NCBI RefSeq assembly: GCF_022179645.1
Contig: NZ_BPRA01000005.1
Coordinates: forward strand, 124,001 to 188,000
DNA from: Methylobacterium thuringiense
GTDB taxonomy: Bacteria; Pseudomonadota; Alphaproteobacteria; Rhizobiales; Beijerinckiaceae
DNA: 64,000 nucleotides
Reading direction: 5' to 3'
Below the pieces are notes generated by a model. That model did no database searches and had not been told where the DNA came from. It worked only from the letters and a program-made list of their open reading frames with translations. Of this stretch, positions 54,722 through 63,984 are shown in pieces. Position 1 is the first letter of the stretch, and each line of letters opens with the position of its first letter. The translations under genes and the position numbers were made by a program.

Positions 54722-56173
54722 TTAGCGTCCGTCCGGTGTGCTCACCCCGTACCAGAGGTCCTTGACCTGATCGAAATGCTCTTTCGGGCTGTAGGCTGCT
54801 ACGGGCAAAGAGGTGTAGCGCACGGTCAATCGGCCGATCGTCTGTACGACGTCGTAGGAATTCACCACCCGGTCGCGCTGGGCCAGGATCAGGTTGACGC
54901 GCGAGTTCAGGAGTTCCTGCTGTGCGTTCAACACGTCGAGAGTCGTGCGCTGGCCGACGCGGGCCTCCTCGCGGACGCCGTTCAACGCCACCTCGTTCGC
55001 CTGGACCTGGGCCTGAGAGGCCAGCACCTGGGCCTTGGCGGCTTCGAGGCGTCCCCAGGCCTGCACGATCAATGAGCGGACCGAGTCGCGGTCGCGCTCG
55101 GCGATGAGTCTGGCTTGGCCGACCAACTCCTTGGCCTGACGGATCTGCGAGTACTCGGTACCGCCCTGATAGATCGGAACGGAGATCCGTCCGACGATGG
55201 ACGCGGTCACGCCGTTGTCGCCCGGCAACTGCTGGTCGTAGCGCTGCTGCACCAAGCCGGAGATGCCGGCCGTCGGGTAGAGCATGCTCTCGGCCACCTT
55301 GACCTGCAGTTCCGCCGCGTCGACCGCATGGAACGAAGCAAGGATCTGCGGGTGCTCGCGCAATCCGATATTGACGGCTTCTTCCAAGCTCTTGGGCACG
55401 TAGCGGTCGAGCGGCCGGCCCGGAGCCAGCTGGCGCGGTTCGACGCCGATGTTCTGCCGGTAGATGCCGATCGAGGAGCGCAACTGCGACTCGGCCGCAC
55501 TGACCTGGGAGCGGGCACCAGAGAGACGCGCCTCGGCTTGGGCCACGTCGGTACGGGTCACCTCGCCGACATTGAAGCGATCACGGGTCTGGCGGAGCTG
55601 CTCTTCGAGCACCTCGACGTTGTTGCGCTGCAGTTCGAGATTCGCGGTGTCGCGCAGCACGTTCATGTACGATTGCGCAGCGTTGAAAAGCGTTGTCATT
55701 TCCGTGAGACGGATGGCCTCCCGGTTGGTCAGCACGTTCGACTCGGCTTGACGAGTCTGGTTGTCGGTTCGGAAGCCGTTGAAAAGCGTCTGGTTGATCG
55801 TCAGGGACGCTCCGCCGGGGCGCGTCACGAGCGCGCCGCCATTCGTTGTAGACCCTGACCCAATGCCCGAGCCGAGAAGTCCGCCTCCTCCCGCACGCTG
55901 ACCGGCCAGGATGCCTTCGAATTGTTGGACGCCGATATCGGCGTCGAGTGACACGGTCGGGCGATAGCCCGCTTGCGCCTGGCTCACGGTCTCATCGACC
56001 GAGCGCAGCCGCGCACGCTCCGAATTGAGAGCCGGATTCGCGGCATATGCCCGCGACAACGCGCTCTCCAAGGTCTCGGCTCCGGCGGGTACGGCAGCTA
56101 CGAGCGCCAGAACTGCAGCGCCCGACAACCTACGCGACCACCGTGCCGCTGGTGTCCTTACACTCACGCTCAT
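54722..56173 (-). CDS. TolC-family outer membrane channel protein
   Basis: A 483-residue outer-membrane factor. A signal peptide (about 1-32) precedes ETLESALSRAYAANPALNSERARLRSVDE, the start of the TolC repeat; the second repeat begins near LEEAVNIGLREHPQILAS. The long helices and the YDVVQTIGRLTVRYTSLP end match type I secretion TolC proteins. It can serve RND or ABC systems, possibly the pump at 9.7-14.2 kb. It lies downstream of the methyltransferase-like gene, an arrangement common in alphaproteobacteria. Confidence 0.91.
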   Translation of the reverse strand: MSVSVRTPAARWSRRLSGAAVLALVAAVPAGAETLESALSRAYAANPALNSERARLRSVDETVSQAQAGYRPTVSLDADIGVQQFEGILAGQRAGGGGLLGSGIGSGSTTNGGALVTRPGGASLTINQTLFNGFRTDNQTRQAESNVLTNREAIRLTEMTTLFNAAQSYMNVLRDTANLELQRNNVEVLEEQLRQTRDRFNVGEVTRTDVAQAEARLSGARSQVSAAESQLRSSIGIYRQNIGVEPRQLAPGRPLDRYVPKSLEEAVNIGLREHPQILASFHAVDAAELQVKVAESMLYPTAGISGLVQQRYDQQLPGDNGVTASIVGRISVPIYQGGTEYSQIRQAKELVGQARLIAERDRDSVRSLIVQAWGRLEAAKAQVLASQAQVQANEVALNGVREEARVGQRTTLDVLNAQQELLNSRVNLILAQRDRVVNSYDVVQTIGRLTVRYTSLPVAAYSPKEHFDQVKDLWYGVSTPDGR

Positions 56174-56380
56174 CAGCCCTTGCGGTTTCTGAATGAACCG
56201 GCGGCCGCGTATTGCAACGCGGCCTCTAACGCGTCGAACACGCGATGCCAGCTTGCCCGCCTCGGAGCGAGCTTAGCCGATACACGGCACCACCGACCAG
56301 ATTGCGCGGGATGGCAATGTTCGATTGATCGACGGTGCCACATAAAGGCGACACCGCTCCAAGATAGCTGCTGCGCAGGA

Positions 56381-57034
56381 TCAGAAGGTGAAACCGTGTG
56401 ACGTGGTGAAGTCCCTCAGTGCCGGCAGATTGGCATCGAAGAGCGGACGGGAGCCGAATGCGTCGCCTGCGCGGACGAACAGCGTCACCTTCGCGCTACG
56501 GTCCGGGCCAAACAGGCAGACAAGGCGTCCGTCTGTGCGGAGCTGGTCGAGAAGGCCCTGCGGCCGGGTCTCGATGCGGCCCTGAACGAGAATCGCATCA
56601 TAGGGGCTCTGCGCCGCTGCGCCTTCGCGGAGTGGCCCATGGATGACCTTGGCGGTCTGGCCGAGGCGTTCACGTGCCGCCTGCGCCAGATCTGCCTGGC
56701 ATTCGAGGGCGACGACGCGTGCGTCGAGTTCGGAGAGGAGTGCGGTGCCGTAACCGTAACCTGCCGCAACGTCGAGGACGCGCGCGCCGGGCCGGATCTT
56801 GAGCGCCTGGATCATGCGGGCCAGTACCATCGGAGCGGGCATCGCCCGGCCCCCGCCGTCATCTGCACCGATTCTCAGGGTACGGTCGATGTAAGCGAAA
56901 TCCTCCGTCCCCGGCTGCACGAATCGTTCGCGCGGCACGGTGGCGAAGGCGTCGAGAACGGCAACGTCGTTCACATCGAAGGTGCGCAGCTGGCAATCGA
57001 CCATGAGCTGCCGTGCCTGGGCGTGATCGAGCAT
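56381..57034 (-). CDS. Protein-L-isoaspartate O-methyltransferase family protein
   Basis: A 217-residue SAM-dependent methyltransferase of the PCMT family: QLMVDCQLRTFDV at the start, then PRERFVQPG, MVLARMIQALKIRPGARVLDVAAGYGYGTALLSEL (motif I) and YDAILVQGRIE. Classical PCMTs repair isoaspartyl residues; this divergent alphaproteobacterial branch upstream of tolC has no proven activity. I chose the ATG at 57034; an ATG at 57049 adds five residues. Confidence 0.85.
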   Translation of the reverse strand: MLDHAQARQLMVDCQLRTFDVNDVAVLDAFATVPRERFVQPGTEDFAYIDRTLRIGADDGGGRAMPAPMVLARMIQALKIRPGARVLDVAAGYGYGTALLSELDARVVALECQADLAQAARERLGQTAKVIHGPLREGAAAQSPYDAILVQGRIETRPQGLLDQLRTDGRLVCLFGPDRSAKVTLFVRAGDAFGSRPLFDANLPALRDFTTSHGFTF

Positions 57035-57471
57035 GAGATGCCGCACCATCTTCGGAAGGCGCCGTCGCAGCCTTGGACGACCCCCTTGGTCGCCCGGCGC
57101 TCCAGCAGCGGCCGGGTTGTCGTGGATCGATTCCAAAAACGCAAGATTTTCGCGATAGGGATCGACAGCCGACCGGTTGGCAGAGACGAAAAAGGTGGAG
57201 CTTCTGCCCTACCGATCCTCGTCCCTACGGCCCATCGGGCCGACAGTGCGGGCCGCCCGAGATATGGCCGTACTGCTTCACCGGACAGCTTTGTTGCCGG
57301 GCGTTGCCTTCGTGTCGCGTTGGCGTGACGGCCGCTGAAAAGCGGCCCATCATCTGCGCCGAGAGTGCCGCAGCCCCGGCTCCGGTAAGCGTAGAAAGCG
57401 CGGCGCGCCTCATGCGAAGCTTTGAGCTTGGCATGCCGAGGGTCTGAGTTTGGCGGTGTCGAAAAATTTGA
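57035..57471. other. Gap between the methyltransferase gene and tRNA-Cys
   Basis: About 430 bases. A short minus-strand frame with a signal-like start (MRRAALSTLTGAGAAALSAQ, near 57410) exists, but its remainder looks random and it has no clear ribosome site. I do not call a gene here. Confidence 0.4.
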
Positions 57472-57545
57472 TGGAGGCCTCGCCCGGAATCGAACCGGGG
57501 TGCAAGGATTTGCAGTCCTCTGCGTAACCACTCCGCCACGAGGCC
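57472..57545 (-). tRNA. tRNA-Cys(GCA)
   Basis: Minus-strand cloverleaf with a seven-base acceptor stem GGCCTCG/CGAGGCC, anticodon GCA, an intact T arm, U discriminator (typical for Cys) and an encoded CCA. 74 bases. The following bases are T-rich on the minus strand. Confidence 0.95.
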
Positions 57546-57812
57546 AACCAGTCCGGGCCGCGCCTAAGGGCGACCATCGTCTCCCGACCGGGCGGCCGAT
57601 CGGGGGAGGACGGGTCTCTAGCAGAGCCGCAGGCCGATCGGCAACGGTGTTCCTGCAGCGTGATGACAGGTTCGTTCAACTTAATCTTTCCGAGAGGAAG
57701 CCGGCTTGGCAGATCGATCCAACGCCGACCACATTCCTGGCGCTCAGCCCCTTGCGTTCTTCGCCGGCGATGGGCTAAGGACCCCGCCGTGACGCGGAAG
57801 CGGCGCCGGTGA

Positions 57813-57888
57813 TCCCCGATAGCTCAGTTGGTAGAGCAAGCGACTGTTAATCGCTTTGTCGCAGGTTCGAGTCCTGCTCGGGGAGCCA
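57813..57888 (+). tRNA. tRNA-Asn(GTT)
   Basis: Plus-strand cloverleaf with acceptor TCCCCGA/TCGGGGA, D arm AGCTCAGTTGGTAGAGC, anticodon GTT, T arm GCAGGTTCGAGTCCTGC, G discriminator and encoded CCA. The 57546-57812 interval before it has no gene. Confidence 0.96.
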
Positions 57889-58137
57889 ACCTTTTAAAGT
57901 CCTGAAAACCCTCATCTTTCGTGCCGGATCGCTTCTGCGGATCGGGGCGTTGAGCAATGGTGCTTGCTGGGCTGTCGGCCGAAGAAGCGTTTCCGTGGTC
58001 TTTGCTTTGAGCGGCTTCGTTCAGGTCGCCGGCATTCGCGCGACGGCTGCGATCCGTGACCGCGGAGGCGGTTGTGCGCCTGCTCCGCACGGAACTCGCG
58101 TTTTAGTTCCCAATCCACAGGCCCCTGAAACCTATGC

Positions 58138-58183
58138 TTGACTCTACCCATTATCGGAGTCGTTATAAGAACAAATAGGGAAC
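58138..58183 (+). promoter_or_regulatory. SOS promoter with LexA box upstream of imuA
   Basis: GAAC-N7-GAAC at 58169-58183 is the complement of the alphaproteobacterial LexA box GTTC-N7-GTTC. It lies five bases before the imuA ATG and just downstream of a TTGACT (58138-58143) and TTATAA (58163-58168) pair with a loose 19-base spacer. LexA bound here would block transcription. Confidence 0.78.
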
Positions 58184-58187
58184 ATGA

Positions 58188-58982
58188 ATGGCTTCGGCGC
58201 AACCCATCACCTTGTCCGCGTTGCGCCGTGCCGTTTCAGCCCTCGAGCCGGGCGAGGTCGTGTGCGCCGCAAATCGGTTTCGGCTGGGCTTGGCCTCGCT
58301 CGATGACTGGCTCGGCGGCGGGCTCGCTTACGGTGCGCTGCACGAGGTCTATGCCGAGCGGGTGGCGGATGCCGCAGCGGCGGCAGGTTTCGGGCTTGGC
58401 ATGGCCGCTCGGGCGGCCGCGGGACGGTCCCTCGTCTGGGCGCGGCAGGATTTCGTCGGGATCGAGACCGGGCAACTCCACGGCGCAGGGCTCGCCGCCT
58501 TCGGGCTCGACCCGCAGAGCCTGATTCTGGTGCGCGCGCGCGATCCCACCGCTGCCCTGCGGGCGGTGGCCGAGGCGGCGCGCTGCGCTGCGATCGGTGC
58601 GGCCCTCGTCGAGATCTGGGGCGATCCGCGGGTCCTGGACCTCAAGGCGAGCCGGCGGCTGGCACTGGCGGCAGGCGCCTCGGGAGTCACCCTGGTGATG
58701 ATTCGGCTCCAGGCCGAACCCTGTCCAAGCGCGGCGGCGAGCCGCTGGGGCATCGCGGCGTCGGCCTCGGTGCCGCTGGAGGCGAATGCCCCCGGCCGTC
58801 CGGCCTTCGCGGCCTCCCTGCTGCGTCATCGCTCCGGGCTCGGCCAACGCAGCTGGAGGCTGGAGTGGGACCGTGACAGCGCATCCTTCGCACCCGCGTC
58901 GCTACCTCGCCCTGTGGTTTCCGTTCCTGTCCATCGACCGGTGGCGGCGGAATCCGGCGTGCTCTGGCGTCGCGCCGGATGA
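58188..58982 (+). CDS. imuA: ImuA, RecA-like mutagenesis factor
   Basis: A 264-residue RecA/SulA-like protein (RFRLGLASLDDWLGGGLAYGALHEVYAE, SLVWARQDFVGIETGQLHGAGLAAFGLDP). It lacks a canonical Walker A. ImuA works with ImuB and DnaE2 in SOS-induced translesion synthesis. It follows a LexA box and overlaps imuB by 110 bases, more than usual, so the last 36 codons are read in two frames; the ImuA end may be shorter in function. Confidence 0.88.
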   Translation: MASAQPITLSALRRAVSALEPGEVVCAANRFRLGLASLDDWLGGGLAYGALHEVYAERVADAAAAAGFGLGMAARAAAGRSLVWARQDFVGIETGQLHGAGLAAFGLDPQSLILVRARDPTAALRAVAEAARCAAIGAALVEIWGDPRVLDLKASRRLALAAGASGVTLVMIRLQAEPCPSAAASRWGIAASASVPLEANAPGRPAFAASLLRHRSGLGQRSWRLEWDRDSASFAPASLPRPVVSVPVHRPVAAESGVLWRRAG

Positions 58983-60429
58983 ACCCCTCGTGCTCACCCA
59001 TTCCCTCAAGGGCGCCCTGCGGCTCGCGGCCGTGAGCCGGGAGGCGCTGGCGCTCGGCCTGAGGCCCGGCCTGACCCTCGCCGATGCCCGCGCCCGCATC
59101 CCGACCCTTGCGGCGGCCGAGCACGACCCGGCGGCCGACGCGGCCCTGCTCGGCCGCATGGCCGAGGCCTGCGATCGCTGGACGCCCCTCGTCGCCCTCG
59201 ACTCTATCGACGGCCTTTCCCTGGACGTCACCGGCTGCGCGCATCTCTTCGGCGGCGAAGGCGTCTTGCGGGATCGCATCGTCGTGACCTTCCGCCGAGG
59301 CGGCGTCTCGACCCGTGGAACGCTCGCCGGCACGCCCGATGCCGCCCGCGCTCTCGCCCGCTTCAGCCGGGTCCGGCTGGTGGCACCGGGCGAAGAGGAA
59401 GCCGCGGTCCGTCCCCTCCCGGTGGCCGCTCTCGACCTTCCGGACACCGACCGTGCAGCGCTTGCACTCGCGGGTCTGAAAAAGATCGCCGACCTCGCCG
59501 ACCTGCCGAGCCGCCCCCTCGCCGCCCGGTTCGGCGAAGATCTGACCCGGCAGCTGCGGTGCGTGCTCGGTTTCGAAGATCGGCGCATCACGCCGCTGCG
59601 GCCGCCGCCGGCCTGCTGCGTCGAGCAGCGATTTCTGGAGCCGATCGCCCATACGGTTGCGATCGAGCGGACCCTGCGCGACCTGATCGCGCGGGCCGCG
59701 CTACTGCTCGAAACCGCGGGCCGGGGCGGCCGGGTCTTCGAGGCGAGTTTTTTTCGGACGGACGGCGAGGTCCGGCGCATCGCCGTCGAGACCGGGCGTC
59801 CCTCGCGCGATCCGGCCGCGATCCTGCGCCTGCTGCACGAGCGGCTCGACTCCCTCGCCGACCCCCTCGACCCCGGCTACGGCTACGACCTGATCCGCCT
59901 TGGCGTGCCGACCACCGAGTCGCTGGCACCGGTCCAGGTGAGTCTCGACGGCGAGACGGTCGGCGACGGCGAGGTCTCCGATCTCGTCGACCGGCTGGTG
60001 GCGCGCTTCGGTGCTGCGCGGGTGGTCCGCTTCGTCTCGGTCGACACGCACGACCCGGTGCGTGCCGCGCGGCTGGTCCCGGCCTCGGCCTTCCCTACCC
60101 GGCCGGCAGAGTGGCTCATGCCCGAGCCGGGCGAACCGCCCCTGCGTCCCCTCCAGCTCTTCGAGCCGCCACAGCCCATCGAGACGCTGGCCGAGGTGCC
60201 GGACGGGCCGCCGATCCGCTTCCGCTGGCGGCACGTCTTACACAAGGTGGTGCGGGCGGAGGGGCCGGAGCGCATCTCCGCCGAGTGGTGGCGTGCGTGC
60301 GAACAGCCGACGCGCGACTATTTTCGCGTGGAAGACGCCGACGGCCGCCGCTTCTGGCTGTTTCGCGCCGGCCTCTACGGCAGCGAGACCGACCGGCCGC
60401 GCTGGTACCTGCACGGCCTGTTCGCATGA
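58873..60429 (+). CDS. imuB: ImuB, inactive Y-family polymerase-like protein
   Basis: A 518-residue Y-family polymerase relative. The catalytic acidic residues are lost: the start reads RYLALWFPFLSIDRW rather than a DxD, and the SIDE motif is SIDGLSLDVTG. A beta-clamp binding motif (LQLFEP, about residue 427) and the C-terminal ImuB region (FRWRHVLHKVVRAEGPERISAEWW) remain. ImuB is the hub that links ImuA, DnaE2 and the clamp. GTG start; it overlaps imuA. Confidence 0.92.
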   Translation: MTAHPSHPRRYLALWFPFLSIDRWRRNPACSGVAPDEPLVLTHSLKGALRLAAVSREALALGLRPGLTLADARARIPTLAAAEHDPAADAALLGRMAEACDRWTPLVALDSIDGLSLDVTGCAHLFGGEGVLRDRIVVTFRRGGVSTRGTLAGTPDAARALARFSRVRLVAPGEEEAAVRPLPVAALDLPDTDRAALALAGLKKIADLADLPSRPLAARFGEDLTRQLRCVLGFEDRRITPLRPPPACCVEQRFLEPIAHTVAIERTLRDLIARAALLLETAGRGGRVFEASFFRTDGEVRRIAVETGRPSRDPAAILRLLHERLDSLADPLDPGYGYDLIRLGVPTTESLAPVQVSLDGETVGDGEVSDLVDRLVARFGAARVVRFVSVDTHDPVRAARLVPASAFPTRPAEWLMPEPGEPPLRPLQLFEPPQPIETLAEVPDGPPIRFRWRHVLHKVVRAEGPERISAEWWRACEQPTRDYFRVEDADGRRFWLFRAGLYGSETDRPRWYLHGLFA

Positions 60430-60463
60430 TTTCGGGATCGGATGGTCTCGCATCGACCGCCGC

Positions 60464-60499
60464 GCATCCCCTCTCATCGCGTGCGGGGAGAGGGGATGC
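60464..60499. repeat. Short palindrome between imuB and dnaE2
   Basis: Perfect 11-base arms GCATCCCCTCT and AGAGGGGATGC around a 14-base loop. It resembles one half of the GC-rich repeat family and lies in the 94-base gap inside the cassette. Confidence 0.65.
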
Positions 60500-60523
60500 A
60501 CGGCGTGATCGATCGCGGCCGGC

Positions 60524-63500
60524 ATGATCGAGCAGGACAATGCCGAGCCGCCTCTACCACCGGCCTATGCGGAGCTCGTTGCGGCGACGAATTTTTCGTT
60601 CCTGCGCGGGGCCTCGCAGCCGCAGGACATGGTGCTGACTGCGCTGCTGCTCGACCAGTCCGGCATCGGCATCGCCGACCGCAACACCCTGGCCGGGGTG
60701 GTGCGCGCGCATCGCGCCCTGAAGGAACTGCGCGCGGAAGGGATTCCGCTCCCCGAAAAGCTGCGCGACGGTTCAGGGCCCGGCGAGTTTGTGTTCGTCG
60801 AGCATCCGCTGGCGCCCGACACGATCGTCTCGCAGGAGGCGATCAAGCGGCAGGCCGCGGCGTTCAGGCTCGCGGTCGGCGCGCACCTCGTCTTCGCAGA
60901 CGGGGCGCCGGACGTCGTCGTGTATCCCACAGACCGCGCGAGTTGGGGTCGCCTCTGCCGGCTGCTCACCCGCGGCAATCGCCGGGCAGCGAAGGGCCAG
61001 TGCATCCTGCATCTCGACGATCTCCTGGCCGATACGGCCGGGCTGTTGCTGATCGTCATACCCTCACGCCGGGCGGATGGTCTCGCCGCAGCGCTCGGGC
61101 GGATCACGGAGGCTGCGCCGGGCGCGGTCTGGCTCGGCGTCGCCATGCACCGGCGCGGCGACGACCTACGCCGGCTCGCCCGTCTCCGGCTGCTGTCGCG
61201 GGAGACGGGTGTCCCGCTGCTCGCAGTCAACGACGCGCTCTACGACATGCCGGCCGCGCGCGACCTGCAGGACGTGCTCACCTGCATTCGCGAGGGCGTG
61301 ACCGTCGAGACCGCCGGGCGTCGGCTCGAGGCCAATGCCGAGCGGCATCTCAAAACCCCGGGGGAGATGGCGCGGCTGTTTCAGGACGCGCCGGACGCGA
61401 TCGCGGCGACGCAGGACGTGCTCGACCGCATCGATTTCTCGCTGTCCGAACTGGAATACGATTATCCCGACGAGACCGTGCCGCCGGGCTGGACTCCGCA
61501 GGGCTGGCTCGAATCGCAGACCTGGCGCTGCGCCGCGGTCCGCTACCTCGACGGCATCCCCGAGAAGGTCGGAATGGCATTGCGCGAAGAGCTCGGCCTC
61601 ATCGCCAAGCTCGACTACGCCCGCTACTTCCTGACGATCCTCGACATCGTGCGGGTCGCCGAGGACAAGGGAATCCTCTGCCAGGGGCGCGGCTCGGCGG
61701 CGAACTCCGCGGTCTGCTTCGTCCTCGGCATCACCTCCGTCGACCCGGCCGAGAACGAGCTTCTCTTCGCCCGCTTCATCTCGGAGGAGCGCCGCGAGCC
61801 GCCCGACATCGACGTCGATTTCGAGCATGAGCGCCGCGAAGAGATCATCCAGCACATCTATGCGCGCTACGGGCGCCACCGCGCCGGCATCGCCGCAACG
61901 GTGATCCGCTACCGGCCTCGCAGTGCCATGCGCGAGGTCGGCAAGGCCTTGGGCCTGACCGAGGACGTTACCGCCCGTCTGTCCTCGACCCAGTGGGGCA
62001 GCTGGGGCAGCCACATCCGCGACGACCATATTCGCCAGACCGGGCTCGATCCGGAAAACCCGTCGATCCGCCGTGCCGTCGCCCTCGCGCGACGGCTGCT
62101 CGGGTTTCCGCGCCACCTGTCGCAGCATGTCGGCGGCTTCGTGCTGACTCGGGGACGGCTCGACGAGACCGTGCCGGTCGGCAATGCGGCCATGGCCGAC
62201 CGCACCTTCATCGAGTGGGACAAGGACGACATCGACGAACTCGGCCTGATGAAGGTCGACGTGCTCGCCCTCGGGATGCTGACCTGCATCCGCAAGGCGT
62301 TCGATCTCTTGCGGGAGCACGAGGGCCTCGATCTCGGCCTCGCCGATATCCAGAAGGACGACCCGGCGACCTACGCGATGCTGCGGCGGGCGGATTCGCT
62401 CGGCGTCTTCCAGGTCGAGAGCCGCGCGCAGATGAACATGCTGCCGCGCCTCAAGCCTGAAAAATTCTACGACCTCGTGATCCAGGTCGCGATCGTCCGG
62501 CCCGGGCCGATTCAGGGCGACATGGTGCACCCCTACTTGCGCCGCCGCGCCGGCCTGGAGCCGGTGACCTATCCGTCACCGGCTTTCGGACAGGGCGATC
62601 CCGACGAACTCTATCAGGTGCTCAACCGGACCAAGGGCGTTCCGCTGTTCCAGGAGCAGGCGATGCGGCTCGCCATGGTCGCGGCGACGTTTTCGGATGT
62701 CGAGGCCAACCAGCTGCGCCGGGCCATGGCGACCTTCCGCAATGTCGGCACGATCGGCGGCTTCGAAAAGCTGATGGTCGAGCGCATGGTGGCGCGGGGC
62801 TACGAGCGCGCCTTCGCGCAGCGCTGCTTCGAGCAGATCAAGGGGTTCGGCTCCTACGGCTTTCCCGAAAGCCACGCCGCCTCCTTCGCCAAGCTCGTCT
62901 ACGTCTCGTCCTGGATCAAATGCCACCACCCGGCGGTGTTCGCCTGCGCGCTCTTGAATTCGCAGCCGATGGGCTTCTACGCGCCGGCGCAAATCGTGCG
63001 GGACGCTCAGGAGCACGGCGTCGCGGTGCGCCCGGTCGACGTCAACCACAGCGCCCGCGACAACACCTTGGAACGGGATGATCGCGGCTCGCTCGCCCTG
63101 CGCATCGGCTTCCGGCAGGTCGGCGGGATCGGCGAGGCGGAGGGCAACCGGCTCGTCGCCGCGCGCGGGCGCGGTTTTTCGGACGTCGAGGATCTGGCGG
63201 CGCGTACGCGCCTCTCGGGACGGGCGCTGCGGCTGCTCGCCGAGGCGGATGCGTTCCGCTCCCTCGGTCTCGAACGACGGGCCGCCCTCTGGGCCGTACG
63301 CCGCCTGCCGGACGACGCGCCGCTGCCGCTCTTCGCTGCCGCCGATGCGCGCGAACTCGGCCCCGAACCGGCGGTGGTTCTGCCGGAGATGAGCTTCGGC
63401 GCCCATGTGGCGGCCGATTACCAGTCGACGCGCCTTTCGCTGAAGGGCCATCCGCTGCAGATCCTGCGGCCGCTCTTCGACGCAGAGCAAGTCGTGACCT

Positions 63501-63913
63501 GCGCAGAACTCGCCGCCCTGCCCGATGCCAGCTACGTCAGGAACGCCGGGGTGGTGCTGGTGCGCCAGCGCCCCGGGGCGGGCAACGCCATCTTCATCAC
63601 GCTGGAGGACGAGACCGGCGTCACCAACGTCATCCTGTGGGCGGGCACCTTCGAGCGCTTCCGGCGCGCGATCATGTCTGCGCGGCTGCTGCTGGTGGAG
63701 GGGCGGGTGCAGAAGAGCCCGGAGGGCGTGGCGCATCTGATGGCCGAGCGGCTCTACGACCGCAGCGGCGAGCTCAAGCGCCTGTCGGAGGACCGCGACG
63801 TGACCATCGCCCTGAGCCGGGCCGACGAGTTCACCCATCCCCAACAGCCGCGCGGGCCGCATGGGCATCCACGCAACGTCCGCATCCTGCCGAAGTCGCG
63901 GGACTTTCACTGA
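60524..63913 (+). CDS. dnaE2: Error-prone DNA polymerase DnaE2
   Basis: A 1129-residue C-family polymerase. The PHP domain opens with ATNFSFLRGAS, and the catalytic aspartates lie in PDIDVDFEHERREE (about residues 427-440). FPESHAASFAKLVY and the C-terminal OB fold (NAIFITLEDETGVTNVILW) are typical of DnaE2 rather than the replicative DnaE1. It carries out SOS mutagenesis with ImuA and ImuB. The ATG at 60524 fits the family. Confidence 0.95.
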   Translation: MIEQDNAEPPLPPAYAELVAATNFSFLRGASQPQDMVLTALLLDQSGIGIADRNTLAGVVRAHRALKELRAEGIPLPEKLRDGSGPGEFVFVEHPLAPDTIVSQEAIKRQAAAFRLAVGAHLVFADGAPDVVVYPTDRASWGRLCRLLTRGNRRAAKGQCILHLDDLLADTAGLLLIVIPSRRADGLAAALGRITEAAPGAVWLGVAMHRRGDDLRRLARLRLLSRETGVPLLAVNDALYDMPAARDLQDVLTCIREGVTVETAGRRLEANAERHLKTPGEMARLFQDAPDAIAATQDVLDRIDFSLSELEYDYPDETVPPGWTPQGWLESQTWRCAAVRYLDGIPEKVGMALREELGLIAKLDYARYFLTILDIVRVAEDKGILCQGRGSAANSAVCFVLGITSVDPAENELLFARFISEERREPPDIDVDFEHERREEIIQHIYARYGRHRAGIAATVIRYRPRSAMREVGKALGLTEDVTARLSSTQWGSWGSHIRDDHIRQTGLDPENPSIRRAVALARRLLGFPRHLSQHVGGFVLTRGRLDETVPVGNAAMADRTFIEWDKDDIDELGLMKVDVLALGMLTCIRKAFDLLREHEGLDLGLADIQKDDPATYAMLRRADSLGVFQVESRAQMNMLPRLKPEKFYDLVIQVAIVRPGPIQGDMVHPYLRRRAGLEPVTYPSPAFGQGDPDELYQVLNRTKGVPLFQEQAMRLAMVAATFSDVEANQLRRAMATFRNVGTIGGFEKLMVERMVARGYERAFAQRCFEQIKGFGSYGFPESHAASFAKLVYVSSWIKCHHPAVFACALLNSQPMGFYAPAQIVRDAQEHGVAVRPVDVNHSARDNTLERDDRGSLALRIGFRQVGGIGEAEGNRLVAARGRGFSDVEDLAARTRLSGRALRLLAEADAFRSLGLERRAALWAVRRLPDDAPLPLFAAADARELGPEPAVVLPEMSFGAHVAADYQSTRLSLKGHPLQILRPLFDAEQVVTCAELAALPDASYVRNAGVVLVRQRPGAGNAIFITLEDETGVTNVILWAGTFERFRRAIMSARLLLVEGRVQKSPEGVAHLMAERLYDRSGELKRLSEDRDVTIALSRADEFTHPQQPRGPHGHPRNVRILPKSRDFH

Positions 63914-63935
63914 GTGGAAGCCCGTCGCCAAAAGA

Positions 63936-63960
63936 AAAAGCCCCGGAATCCGGGGCTCTT
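63936..63960. terminator. Terminator after dnaE2, stronger on the minus strand
   Basis: Arms AGCCCCGG and CCGGGGCT (63939-63957) with an AAAAGAAAAAG tract on the left. Read on the minus strand the hairpin is followed by a long T run, so it best serves a gene ending just to the right; it can also end dnaE2 transcripts. Confidence 0.75.
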
Positions 63961-63984
63961 CTCGCGACCGTGTGGGCTGGGGGC

